The notes under the pieces are model-generated. The model was not told the DNA's origin and ran no database searches. It was given only the letters and a program-made list of their open reading frames with translations. A DNA stretch of 64,000 nucleotides from contig NC_081406.1 in NCBI RefSeq assembly GCF_030272615.1, forward strand, positions 475,436,900 through 475,500,899. The letters are read 5' to 3'. Below, piece after piece: positions 21,305 to 31,934 of this stretch (position 1 is its first letter; the number at the start of each line of letters is the position of its first letter). This DNA comes from Cryptomeria japonica. Lineage: Eukaryota > Streptophyta > Pinopsida > Cupressales > Cupressaceae. Made by a program: the position numbers and the translations under genes.

Positions 21305-22925
21305 TGTTGGTCCCTACCGATGACTGAGAGGGGGGGTGAATCAGTTACCTACTAGTTATACAGAATTAAAAACCTTTTACTCAAGTCTGCACTAACTTAA
21401 TATTCATCAATACAAATAGTTATTGCAAGAGAACATGCATGCATGAAAAGATACACAATAACACCAAGAATTATCTCGTGGAAACCCAAATGGGAGAAAA
21501 CCACGATGTGAGTTGATTCTCACAAAATTAGTGCTCTTTTAGAGCATGCCATGTAAGGAGCCATCCCTATTAGGAGATTACAAAGACACTGTTAGGTGCC
21601 ACCTGATTAAGGAATTTTCTTTAAGGCCTCTTAGTGCCTTTACCCTATTAGAGGTAGCCTTGTTAAAGGACTTAGGATCATCAATTAAGATGTCACCCAG
21701 TTAAGGGATTTTACAAAGGGACCTGTTAAAGTCCACCCAGTTAAGGGATTTTGAGTTGCAATGGTTAGAAAGGAACAGGAAGTTGATCTGCTGGAATAGC
21801 TACTGATAGCTTGATCATATCACAAGGAAAATCATACTCTTTATGTACTGGTTGTGTCTACTCTGCACTACACCGGTTCTATGCTCATACCCTCAACTCT
21901 GCACTTTGTCGATTCTCTGCTCATACCTTCAGCTCTGCTAAATCACTTATCACTTCCTCACTCTTTACTCTATCTCATCACTCTGCCCTTTGGATTGCCT
22001 CTCACAGAATTTGCACTTTGCAAATTTTTTGATCAATCATTTTGTTTTTCGCCAAAAATCTTTATATCATATTTTGTCAACACATACCCATTGATTCCTC
22101 AATCAGTTTACACCTAACACTCGGTAGATTTTAAATTCAAATCTTTCCAAATATTCATGCACTCTCTCTACGCGCTCTCCATCAATCTCGCCAACAACTC
22201 ATCCTTAACTGCCTCTGCAATTCATAATTTCACCAACCTCTAGGTCATGTTCTATCTTTTTAATGCAAATCGGAAAATCTGCACAAATCTCACCTTAACT
22301 GGTTGTTAACTGTTGTAGAATTCACTATTCATTTGTTTGATGATATCTCACCATGACTGCCTCACCTTTGGTCATCTCATCCAGCTTACCGGTCACTGCT
22401 CTAAGATTCTCGGTGAATATCATCCTTCAACCTGTATCACCGATTCACCAATGTAACTTTGTTATCTTCTACCACCAGTCACTGATCACTTGTCTGTCCA
22501 GAGAGCTTCGGTCATGCATAAGACTACTAAACTTCAGTCTGAGTCAAATCCAGTGACCACATCATCATGTCAACTACTTCTTATGGTGACTACTTCTTTA
22601 TCTAGTGGGGAGTCTTATTGTTTCTTGTACAAATATCCTTCAGCATACCAGTTGTCGATTGACACTTCTAAACTAACTCACTTGTCAGTTGGAAACAATG
22701 CACTACCAGCATATCACTTACCGGTTTGCAGTCCTTGCACAAGTCAACACTAACTTGTGTACCGGTGACTCCAAAGGTCTTTGTGTTGAAAGACATTTCC
22801 TCACTTACCGGTGAATATCAAAGACATCTCATTAAGTATGCAACAATAATAGTACAGCACAAACATCTCTTATACCGGTAACCATCCTATACCGGTTGAC
22901 ATCAATGACAATCACAATGCCAACA
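21305..22925 (-). repeat. Right (5') LTR of element A
   Basis: 1621 bp, TGTTGG...CCAACA. Rich in ACCGGT-type motifs, many degraded to ACCAGT or ACTGGT. A candidate TATA box on the minus strand lies near 22070. Confidence 0.85.
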
Positions 22926-22930
22926 ACTTT

Positions 22931-23705
22931 CCCACCAAAACAAAAAATCAAACTTCACGCGCTTAGGGTTTTCTTCACCAATCACAATCCGTATCAAATC
23001 GGGTCTCATCTTCTTGAATCGACAACCTGTAATAGGTGAACAAAAAGCTTTGTCCTTTTTTATTCTTCCTATAAATGTTTACTATATTTAGCAAATTGTA
23101 CTCTGTTCATCGGTCTTGATTTTGTCGATCATAATGAATGATCTGACTGTTTCTTTCTCCAGATCAACAAGACCATCAGATATCCTACTTCGATCATAAT
23201 GTCAAAGAATAAAATCTCTTCCCTTTGATCTGATTTGAGCTGCAATTCTCTGCAACCGATCCGTGATTTTTGTAGTCGACATTTAATACCGACCTAGTCG
23301 GCAACTACCTCGTCGATGCACCATTCACCTACCACTGCATGTTCACCTCCTTGAGTCCATGTGACATCTCTGTCAACATCCAACTCACTTGACTATGTCA
23401 GTTCAAACTTGGTCACCGACTGAACATGCTATGATATAAACTAATCGGTTAACCTTCATATCGTGCACTTCTATGTTTTGTCGGTTGGGACATGCTATCT
23501 CAAACCGCACTTACCCGGTTTGCTTGCTTAGCGGTTGACATCAACATGCCAACAATCTGCATACTGGTAACGTCAACTTGCATACTGATTGACATCAACA
23601 TGCCAAAAATCTGCATACTGGTTGACATCAACATGCCAACAATCTCCAATGCCGACAACAACATCTTACATATCGATTGACATCAATGACAATACAATGC
23701 CAACA
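22931..23705 (-). repeat. Left (3') LTR of element B, second part
   Basis: Continues B's LTR after element A and matches 37065-37848 (shared AACTTCACGCGCTTA and ATCATAATGTCAAAGAATAAAAT-type words). Ends CCAACA at 23705, followed by the first PPT copy. Near 23533-23640 it has a short tandem array of GGTTGACATCAACATGCCAA units. Confidence 0.8.
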
Positions 23706-24005
23706 ATCTCCCCCTTTGGCATTGATGTCAACACACATATTTTCTTCATAGTTTGGGCTCTTTCTCCACAATCCGGGCTCATAAACAATCTACATACCGG
23801 TAACATCAACTTTCATACAAGTTGACATCAACATGCCAACAATCTCCAATGTCGACAACAACATCTTGCATACCGGTTGACATACTTATCGATTGAAATC
23901 AATGACAATACAATGCCAACAATCTCCCCCTTTGGCATTGATTTTAACACACACATTATCTTCACAATTTGGGCTCTTTCTCCACAATCCAGGCTCACAA
24001 CATGC
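23607..24005 (-). repeat. 216-bp tandem duplication of the B LTR end and PPT
   Basis: The sequence around the LTR end (CA at 23705) and the PPT (TCTCCCCCTTTGGCATTGATG) is repeated with the LTR end again at 23921, a period of 216 bp. Approximate units are 23607-23822 and 23823-24005 (the second is incomplete). Between the two PPTs lies a spacer and a second LTR tail. Confidence 0.75.
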
Positions 24006-24366
24006 ACTACCTCCCCCTTTGACAATAATGACAAAGGGCTCAGACATCAATTACCAGTAGGCCAGACCACTCTATCCTTTCTCCCAGCAAGCCAATTGCA
24101 ACTTTTGTAGATAGACAAGCTGAATAGACAACTATAAAAGTCACAAACAAGGATTGATGATCAATTTTTCCCCCTGTGAAGTTACTCTCTCAATCAAGCT
24201 GATGGCAACTTTGATAGATAAAAAAATTGAATAGACAACTTCCCAAAGCTTCAAACTAGTCGGTACTGTCACACAAACATTTGATCTCCCCCTGTGTCCA
24301 GCATATGGTCCAAGAGAAAAATGTATGGTCGTGAACTCCCCCTAAACCACAAATCTCCATACACAT
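24006..24366 (-). other. 3' spacer of element B
   Basis: Non-coding spacer between pol and the PPT, with several purine tracts on the coding strand (complements at about 24009, 24168, 24288 and 24333, all variants of CTCCCCCT). No ORF. Confidence 0.6.
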
Positions 24367-26229
24367 TTAAGTGCATAAAGCAGGTGAGAAAACTCCTAAC
24401 TTGTGTCTTAGATACTCAAATGTGTTTGCTGATATAAGTTTTGTGAAGATATCAACAACTTGTTCACTTGTAGGAATATATTCTACCTTTACTTCTTTCT
24501 GTGCAACCTTCTCCCTAAGAAAATGGTATTTGATGGCAATGTGCTTTGTCCTTAATTGCATAACTAGATTATTTAAAATGTTAATTGCACTTGAGTTATC
24601 ACACCAGATTGAAATAGGGTCAGATATTTCTATCTGAATGTTCTTGAGGGTCTGCTTCATCCATAACACCTTAGAACAAGATGTAGCAGTGGCAATATAT
24701 TTTTCATCAACAATGGATAGGAAGACTAAATCTTGCTTCTTGTTGTGCCATGAAACTAACTGGTCACCTAAAAATAATGTGACATCGCTTGTTCTTTTCT
24801 GGTCATCAATGCAGCCTACCCAATCGGCATCAATGTAGGCCTGTAAAGTGAAATCTCCTTGCATTGGATACCATAAGCCATAATTAAGTGTTCCTTGTAG
24901 ATACCTAAAGATTATTCTAACTGCATTCTCATTTGACTGTTTAGGTGCAGCTTGAAATCTTTCCACCATACATACTTCCTAAACTATATATGGTCTTGAG
25001 GTAGTAAGATATAACAAACAACCAATCATGGATGTATACAGGGTCTGATCCACTTCTGATGATTCATCAACCTTTCTCAACTTGCATTCGGTCACCATGG
25101 GGATACTTACCAGTTTTCTATCTTCCATTTGAAACTTCTTCAACATATCTCTGACATACTTGATTTGAGAGATAAACATTCCTTTATCTTGCTATGGAAT
25201 CTGCAAACCAAGAAAATATGACAGCTCTCCAAGCATTGGCATCTCAAACTCTAATTGCATCTGATCAACAAACTCTTTACACAAGGTATCCTTGTTGCCT
25301 CCAAATATTATATCATCCACATATACAACAACAATAATCAAGTGATTTTCATCTTCTTTGATGTATAGATTACTATCTGCACTTCCCTTTCTGAAACCTT
25401 GTTCCTTAAGATACTTATCTAACCTTGAATACCATTCTCTTGGAGCCTTATTTAAACCATACAGTGCTTTCTTCAATCGGCATACAAAATTTTTATCATC
25501 ATGTAGTAAAAAACCTTATGGTTGTTCTATGTAGACTTCTTCTTCCAAATTACCATTCAAGAAGGCAGACTTAACGTCCATTTGATATACCTTGTAGCCT
25601 TTGAATGCACAGAATGATAAGAACATTCTAATAGCCTCAAGTCTTGCGACCGGTGCAAATGTTTCTTCAAAATCAATTCCTTCTACTTGAGAAAACCCTT
25701 TACACACTAATCTTTCTTTATGCCTAAAAATATTACCTTCTTCATTCATATTGTTCCAATAGACCCATTTAGTGCTAATGCAATTTTTATCCACTGGTCT
25801 AGGAACTAATTCCCAAGTCTTGTTCTTTTCAATCTGTTGCAGCTCTTTTTCAATAGCATCCATCCATTTGTCACTTTTGCTAGCCTCATTGAATGTCTTG
25901 GGTTTCATTTCAGTCATGAGGTAGAAATTCACTTGTTCATTGTTTCGAGCAAGTCTTCTTATGGTCTGTACACCATCATTTTTATTACCTATAATCTTCT
26001 CTTTCAGGTGATTTTTTTGCCCATATCTGTTAGGGGTCTTGTTGGGTGCTTCTCCTAGTTCACTTTCTAACTGCACTTCATCTTCATCACATGAATCATC
26101 ATATCGGTTTACTTGTGTTTGTCTACCTTTATGCAAATCTTTATCAACTCTAACATGCACACTTTCAACAACTCTTCTTAGTATTTTATTGTAGCATTTG
26201 GAGGCTTTGTTGTGAGTAGAGTAACCCAA
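24367..26229 (-). pseudogene. RT-RNase H region of element B
   Basis: One continuous frame, broken only by stops. 26229-25516: integrase tail, linker, then RT with [38 protein letters not shown] and [17 protein letters not shown]. 25476-25192: ALYGLNKAPREWYSRL and the intact catalytic VVVYVDDIIFGG. 25179-24979: GMFISQ-type block and TSRPYIV. 24969-24367: RNase H with YIDADWVGCIDDQK, WCDNSSAINI, KHIAIKYHFLREKV and the true pol stop at 24367. Stops near 24975, 25190 and 25513 are TAG, TAG and TAA, explicable by C-to-T change in Gln codons. Confidence 0.9.
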
Positions 26230-26289
26230 GAAAATACCTTCATCACTCCTAGAATCAAAGCCACCTAAACTATCTTCATCTCTCTTGAT

Positions 26290-27090
26290 GAATCATTTAC
26301 TTCCAAACACTTTGAAATATTTAACTAATGGCTTCCAGTCATACCATAGTTCATAAGGTGTCACTCTGCTATTTGTTCTTAGCTGAACCCGATTTAGTGT
26401 ATATACAACAGTATGAAATGCTTCCTTCCAGTACATATCTGGTATGTTTGCTTCATTCAACATAGTTCTTGCCATCTCCTTGACAATCCAGTTTTTTCTT
26501 TCTATAAAACCATTTTGTTGTGGTGTTCTTGGGGCTGAATACTATCTTCTGATTCCATGTCTCTCATAGTAGTCTACAAACTCATTCGATGTGAACTCAC
26601 CACCCCAGTCAAATCTCAAACACTTCAACTTGCATCCACTTTTCTTCTCAACCATCTTCCAAAAGATCTTGAACCTCTCATATGTTTGTGATTTGTCATG
26701 TAGAAAGGTGACCCATGTCATTCTTGAAAAATCATCAATGAACAACATGAAGTATCTTTCACCGGCTAAAGCTCTTATTCTAGTTGGACCACATAGATTT
26801 GTATGCACAAGTTATAATGGCCTTGAGGTATTATGTTCTTTTGTCTTGAAGGTTACCTTAGTCTGCTTACCTCTTAGACATTTATAGCAAAAGGTGCTTG
26901 CCGGTTTAATAATTGGTGGTATATGTCTCACATGGCCTTTCTTGCTCACATTAACCAAATTATCAAAGTATATATGGCCTAATATTTTGTGCCATAGCCA
27001 GCTCTCATCTACTTGTCCCAGAAAGCATTGGGACTCAAAGTAGTCCTTCAGATTGTACACATTTCCATCTATCCTTCTACCTTCTGCCAA
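26290..27090 (-). pseudogene. Integrase of element B
   Basis: 27090-26812: pre-integrase zinc block (WLWHKILGHIYFDNL, FCYKCLRGKQTK). 26808-26542: catalytic core with HTNLCGP (the first catalytic Asp is Asn), CLRFDWGGEF (Asp kept) and TPQQNGFIERKN (Glu kept). 26475-26293: MLNEANIPDMYWKEAF and YELWYDWKPLVKYFKVFGSK. The frame is the same as in the RT region, with stops at about 26810, 26540 and 26300. Inactive through stops and loss of one DDE residue. Confidence 0.85.
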
Positions 27091-27164
27091 AATCTATTTG
27101 CTACTCTCCTTTCTTATCTAACAACCAATAGAGTCAAAAGTGAATTTGTATCCTTTATCGCACA

Positions 27165-27420
27165 TCTGACTCACTTAGAAAATTAATTTTTAGTCCTTCC
27201 ATATAGTATACATCATGAGCCTTCAATTTTCCATCTATGTTCAGGGTTCCTTTTCATTTTATCTTGATGGAAGAGTTGTCTCCAAACCTCACCGAACCTC
27301 CATTCCAATCATCAAACTTGATGAACTTATTTTTATCTCAAGACATGTGATTAGAACAACCACTATCTACAACCCATAAATTTATTCTTTCTGCATGTAG
27401 GGCGATATGTACAATCAGAC
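27165..27420 (-). pseudogene. Copia protease of element B
   Basis: Too broken for a long ORF. On the minus strand around 27370-27330 one frame reads WVVDSGCSNHMS, the Copia protease active site, followed by FIKFDDWNGGSVRFGDNSS. Stops interrupt it on both sides. Position between gag and integrase supports the call. Confidence 0.75.
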
Positions 27421-27448
27421 TTTCAATTCTGCTTTATTCTTATCCTTC

Positions 27449-28592
27449 TCAACCCAAACTGGGTTGGCTTCCTTCATCTTGTCTACTATAATTTTTTGCT
27501 TCGGTTTTGATTCCGGTCTTCGATCCGGTACTGACTTCTTTTGCTTCGATGTCTTGAGTTTTCAATGCTTTGCAATGTGGCCAACATTTTGATAATGATA
27601 GCATCACATTGACATTGAAAGACGAACTTGAAAAACTATTGCAGGATATTGGTTGCCTTCTCCTACAATCATAACTCCTATGACCAAACTCATTACAATG
27701 ATAACAAATAACATTCATATCCCAGAGTGTAGCAAACAAATTTCTACTTTCAAAACTAGGAGGGGGCTTACGGATCAACCTACACTCAGCAATTCTATGT
27801 CCAAACTTATTACACTAGTAAAAGTAACCATGAAATTTGGGTACATACCAATCTTGTCTCTTGTGACCGGCAAACCTTTGTCTCACCGAGTGTCTTCTTC
27901 TCACGTCATTGACTCTAGTGAACCCTGCATTATCAACCTTGGGCTTACCCTTAGGATCTATATTCTAGTATAGTGAGTGAGCCTTCTGGTTCAAGGTTTG
28001 AGCATTCTGGTTCAAAAGTTGATTTCTTGTGGCTTCAACATAGGTCTTTTTCTCGATAGCTTTGTTGATAGTAAAGGTTTTTTTTTTCTTTACTTTTACT
28101 TAAAGAAGTAAATTGTATCTCCTTGTCTTATGTGTCTTTACTATTGGAACTATGTCCTTCTTCAAAACCTATACCTCTGGTATCTTTTGAGTGCTTCTGA
28201 TTACTCAACATATTGTCCAAGGCTCCAGTGTTGCTCTCATATTTGCTTCTCACCTTCAATTCATTCTTGCACTTTTTCAGCCTTACAATTTCTTCTTCTA
28301 GATTCTGATGCTCCTTCTCCTTCTTTATCAAATTAGAGGATGTAACTTCACATATCCTTTTAGCTTCTTCCAATTGGAGTTTCATGTCATAAATTATTTT
28401 CTTGGTCTCCTTAAGTGATTGCTTCAAATGATCTTGATCTTCTACAGCAGCACACTTAAACTTTTTGAGTTCCCTTCTTGTTTTACTCAACTCCTCAAGA
28501 GCACTTATGATCTCACCTTTCAAGTTCACTTCAGCTTCAATGTCTTCATCTTCATTAGCTTCATCAATCGGTTCATCTAGTGCCATAAACAT
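27449..28592 (-). pseudogene. Gag extension of element B: coiled coil and additional zinc knuckles
   Basis: 28592-28128 is Lys/Glu/Leu-rich with heptad-like spacing (ELSKTRRELKKFK, LKETKKIIYDMKLQLEEAKR, LIKKEKEHQNLEEEIVRLKK) and is probably a coiled coil. About 27840-27790 retains CNKFGHRIAEC, the tail of a CCHC knuckle. 27778-27449 has a complete knuckle, CYHCNEFGHRSYDC. With the knuckle near 28800 this gives up to three zinc knuckles separated by a coiled coil. Frames change between the segments. Confidence 0.7.
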
Positions 28593-28679
28593 ATTAGTTT
28601 CTCTTTCATCCTCACAACAGTCATTTTCTGAGGCACTTTCTTCATCTGTGGAATCATCTTCAAAAGTATATAGGTTGTT

Positions 28680-29593
28680 CTACTTCCGGTAGCTACTTCT
28701 TTCTTGTCGGTAGACTTTCTTCTTTTTATCCTTACCCAAAGGTTTGCTTTTGTTTTGTAGCTCCTCTCCAACATTCTTACCATAGGGGCATTTTGAAGCA
28801 AAGTGTCCTATTTTACCATAGTTAAAACATTTGAGAGGTAGTTTTCCTTTGTACTTACCGAATCCTCTTTTAAGCTTCCTTACAAAGTTTGCTACCACTA
28901 TGCCTGAGTCTTCACTAGACTCTCCATGAGTAATTTCTTCCTTACCCTTTTTGATGAAGTTGAAAGCAACCTCTTTCTTTGAAGTTCCTTCACTAGTTGT
29001 TCTCATCTCATAAGTGGTTAGGGATCCAAATAACTCATCCATTGAAAAGGTTTTCATATCCTTGGCTTCTTCTATGGAAGAGACCTTTGTATCATACTTA
29101 TATGTGAGAGATCTAAGTACATTTTTATAATGACTTCATCAACTATATCCTCACCAAGTCCTCTAATAGTGCTCACCGTGTCATCAATTCTTTGAAGATA
29201 ATCGGCAATCTTCTCTTCATATTTCATCTTCAAGCCTTCAAGATGACCTCTTAGTGTTTGGAGTTTAGCCTCCTTGACCTTGACATCTCCTTCAAAAAAT
29301 CTCTTTAACTTATCCCAAGCTTCCTTGGCGGATGAGCAGTGCATAACCTTAACAAACTCATTGTCAGACAATCCACTGAGAATAGCATGCTTGGCCTTGG
29401 AATTGTTTTCATACTCCTTCTTAGCATCTAGATCTGTAGGAGGAGCATTAGGGATTGTATACCCATTCTTCACAGACATCCAAATATCAAAACCTAGGGA
29501 GAACAAATAGGTTTCCATTCTTCTTCTCCAAAAGGCATAGTTGGTACCATCAAACATGGGAGCTTTGGTGGAGGAGGATTCATTCCTTGCCAT
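28680..29593 (-). pseudogene. Copia gag (UBN2 type) of element B
   Basis: Start MARNESSSTKAPMFDGTNYAFWRRRM at 29593, the usual Copia gag opening, followed by KAKHAILSGLSDNEFVKVMHCSSAKEAWDKL and IADYLQRIDDTVSTIRGLGEDI. After a frameshift at about 29070, 29057-28680 has MDELFGSLTTYEMR and a zinc knuckle, CFNYGKIGHFASKC, whose second Cys is Tyr. The start is supported by the nearby PBS and by the duplicate copy at 30089. Gag would form the particle; this copy is frame-broken. Confidence 0.85.
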
Positions 29594-29759
29594 TGTGTTC
29601 TTAAACTAAAATCTACCCAAGCTATAGAAGTCTTTGACCAACCGGGAATGTAATGCTCTGATACTGATTGTAGAACATGAGATATCACTGAGAGGGGGGT
29701 GAATTAGTGATTAAAAACAATTTCAAACAAAGTGTGCAACTGGTAGGATAATGAAAACA

Positions 29760-30119
29760 CTAACAAGAAACTACACACAAGAACACATCACATAACAATC
29801 TCTTTAACTTATCCCAAGTTTCCTTGGCAGATGAGCAGTGCATAACCTTAACAAACTCATTGTCAAACAATCCACTGAGAATAGCATGATTGTCCTTGGA
29901 ATTGTTTCCATACTCCTTCTTAGCATCCAAATATGTAGGAGGAGCATTAGGGATTGTATACCCATTCTTCATAGACATCCAAACATCAAAACCTAGGAAG
30001 GACAAATAGGTTTCCATTCTTTTGCTCCAGAAGGCATAGTTGTTACCATCAAACATGGGAGCTTTGGTGGAGGAGGATTCATTCCTTGCCATTGTTTTCT
30101 TAAACCAAAATCTACCCAA
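29760..30119 (-). pseudogene. Duplicated gag N-terminus of element B
   Basis: 119-codon ORF. MARNESSSTKAPMFDGNNY repeats the gag start at 29593 and continues to ETWDKLKRLL, then runs into duplicated LTR sequence and stops. It exists only because of the 499-bp tandem duplication. Confidence 0.85.
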
Positions 30120-30153
30120 GCTATAGAAGGCTTTGACCAGCCAGGAACCTATT

Positions 30154-30166
30154 GCTCTGATACTGA
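30154..30166 (-). other. Primer binding site of element B
   Basis: The plus strand GCTCTGATACTGA is the complement of TCAGTATCAGAGC, which matches the initiator-Met PBS core TATCAGAGC one base from the LTR. A second copy lies at 29655-29667. Confidence 0.7.
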
Positions 30167-30167
30167 T

Positions 30168-30356
30168 TGTAGAACACGAGATATCACTGAGAGGGGGGTG
30201 AATTAGTGATTATAAACAATTTCAAACAAAGTGTGCAACCGGTAGGATAATGAAAACACTAAAAAGAAACTACACACAAGAGCACATCACATAACACCGA
30301 ATATACGAGGAAAACCCAGTGGGAAAAACCTCGGTGAGAAATGTTGTTAGAGATCT
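30168..30356 (-). repeat. Right (5') LTR of element B, first part
   Basis: Starts TGTAGAACACGAGATATCACTGAG and matches 8863 onward. Interrupted at GATCT (30352-30356) by element C; continues at 36465. Confidence 0.85.
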
Positions 30357-30672
30357 TGTTATTACTGTATAAAAAATGGGTGTTCTTGTGCCATAATTGG
30401 CTAAGTCTATGAAAATTTTGAGTCTAGTATGGCCTTGTTACTTCTAATTGCTTTAGGTCCAAAGAGAGTTTAGGGTTTAAGTCTTAATCGCTCCAATGTC
30501 TAAGAAAAGTCTTCTCCTTATAATTTGGTGTTACTTTATTCACTTAAAGAAGGGTCTATTTGCCGTGAGAAGTGTCCCCCCCTTTCTTATTTCTTCCTAG
30601 GCAGGTCTAGCAGCACATTATTTTTCTAAGTCTTTCCTAAGGTTTTAATTTTTAATTGGGCTCTTAACCGGC

Positions 30673-31600
30673 GAGCAGGTTCCTTTTAATCTAAAGGCGC
30701 GCGTGATTTCGCAACCCTAAGATGCCCGTGAGTTACCATTCGGGAAATGGTGAAAGGCGGAAGTGGGTCCGGCATCTAGCTTTTCACTAAAGATAATGTC
30801 CGATCAAGTTCCATTTGATTGAACGGTCTGCGCAGTTTCGCAAGATAAAGGTGACCGAGATTTAACCTTTGCGAAATGGTGAAAAGGAAATTGGCTCTGG
30901 CATCTAGCAAAGACTACAATAAAGACCGATCAAGTTCCTTTTGATCGGATGGCTCGCGCTATTTCGCAGCCCTAAGGTGACCAAAATTTAACCTTCGTGA
31001 AATAATAAAGTGACATAGTAGCCACTTGGTCGGTGTCCTGGCAGAACAGATGGATTAGACCACTGACGAAAAGGCAAGTTGTCAGATACACGTGGTGGAC
31101 CTGAAATGGATCCCATGGAAGTTGTTCGATGAATAAAAGATTGACACGTTGTTTTCCTTTGCCAGTCGGTTGCCAGGTTGGATGATGCTGATTCAGAGGG
31201 CCCACTTCTACCGGTTAAGTTTGTTAAAGGGCGGGTATCTCAAGAAAGATCCTACAGTGGGTGCTATTTCGCAGCCTAAAGATGCAAGGTAATTACCTTT
31301 CGCGAAACAGTGAAAATCGCTAGCCTTAAGCACTTGGTGCATGGTTAGTAGAGTTAACCACCAGTCACAGGATAGAATAAAGACCGATCAAGTTCCTTTT
31401 GATCGGACGGCCCACGTAGTTTCACTGGGTGAATGTGCATGATGTTTAGCTTTCGCGAAATGGCGAAAGAGATCTAAACAGTCGCCGGATGAAGAATAGT
31501 CAATAAAGTAAAAGCCATGCAAGTTTCACTGGATCTAATGGTTGGCATGATTTCGCTTGATGAAGAAGTATGGATTTTAGGCTTTGCGAAATGATGAAAC
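30673..31600 (+). repeat. Six imperfect hairpin repeats in the leader of element C
   Basis: Units at about 30673-30760, 30799-30885, 30926-31010, 31250-31320, 31384-31470 and 31517-31600. Each contains TTTCGC, about 30-40 bp, then GCGAAA or a near match, i.e. an inverted pair. Most are preceded by a second short palindrome, CCGATCAA-N7-TTGATCGG, which is perfect at 30926-30948 and 31384-31406 and degenerate in units 1, 2 and 6. The units are separated by unrelated DNA. Confidence 0.7.
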
Positions 31601-31726
31601 AAGAAAGTGATAGAAACACAGACATTTTGTGATCCGTTGGAGCGAAATTTTTGAATTCATTCGTGAATTCAATTCCGAGGTGATGGCCGAAGCATGTGGT
31701 GTTAATGTCGCAGTTAAGAACCCGAT

Positions 31727-31736
31727 TGTCATATAT
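31727..31736 (+). promoter_or_regulatory. Candidate TATA box before the C ORF
   Basis: CATATATACACTCACATC lies about 200 bp upstream of the chosen start at 31935. Only motif and position support it. Confidence 0.3.
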
Positions 31737-31934
31737 ACACTCACATCAATTGAATGTAGGCATCATTTTGAAGAGTTGTTGTGAAAAAGATGGTGCAGAG
31801 CAGAGTTCTTCAAGCCGAGAACAGGTTTTCTTGTATCTTGTTTACCAGTTACTTGAAAGTTTTGATTGAATTGTGGTTTTGTTCTATTAAATAATTGTTG
31901 TGATTAGTAATTAAAATACTTGCATATCATTGAG

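Larger units (their letters stand above)
9695..22925 (-). mobile_element. Element A: Ty1/Copia element inserted in the left LTR of B
   Basis: TG at 9695 and CA at 22925; flanks GCTTT (9690-9694) and ACTTT (22926-22930) are a 5-bp duplication with one mismatch. The intact counterpart site in B's right LTR reads ATGCTTTCCTACC near 37062-37074. The coding strand is minus: PBS at 21302-21291, gag, protease, integrase, RT, RNase H ending near 17160, then a 3' spacer holding element F and a PPT at 14490. The left LTR carries element D. Two frameshifts and several stops inactivate it. Confidence 0.85.
29298..30295 (-). repeat. 499-bp tandem duplication at the 5' end of element B
   Basis: Units 29298-29796 and 29797-30295. 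Each contains (minus sense) the start of the LTR, the PBS, the leader and the first roughly 100 gag codons. LTR starts at 29669 and 30168 are exactly 499 bp apart. The junction CATAAC/AATCTC at 29796/29797 joins LTR position 128 to gag. The copies differ at scattered bases, so the duplication is not recent. Confidence 0.85.
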
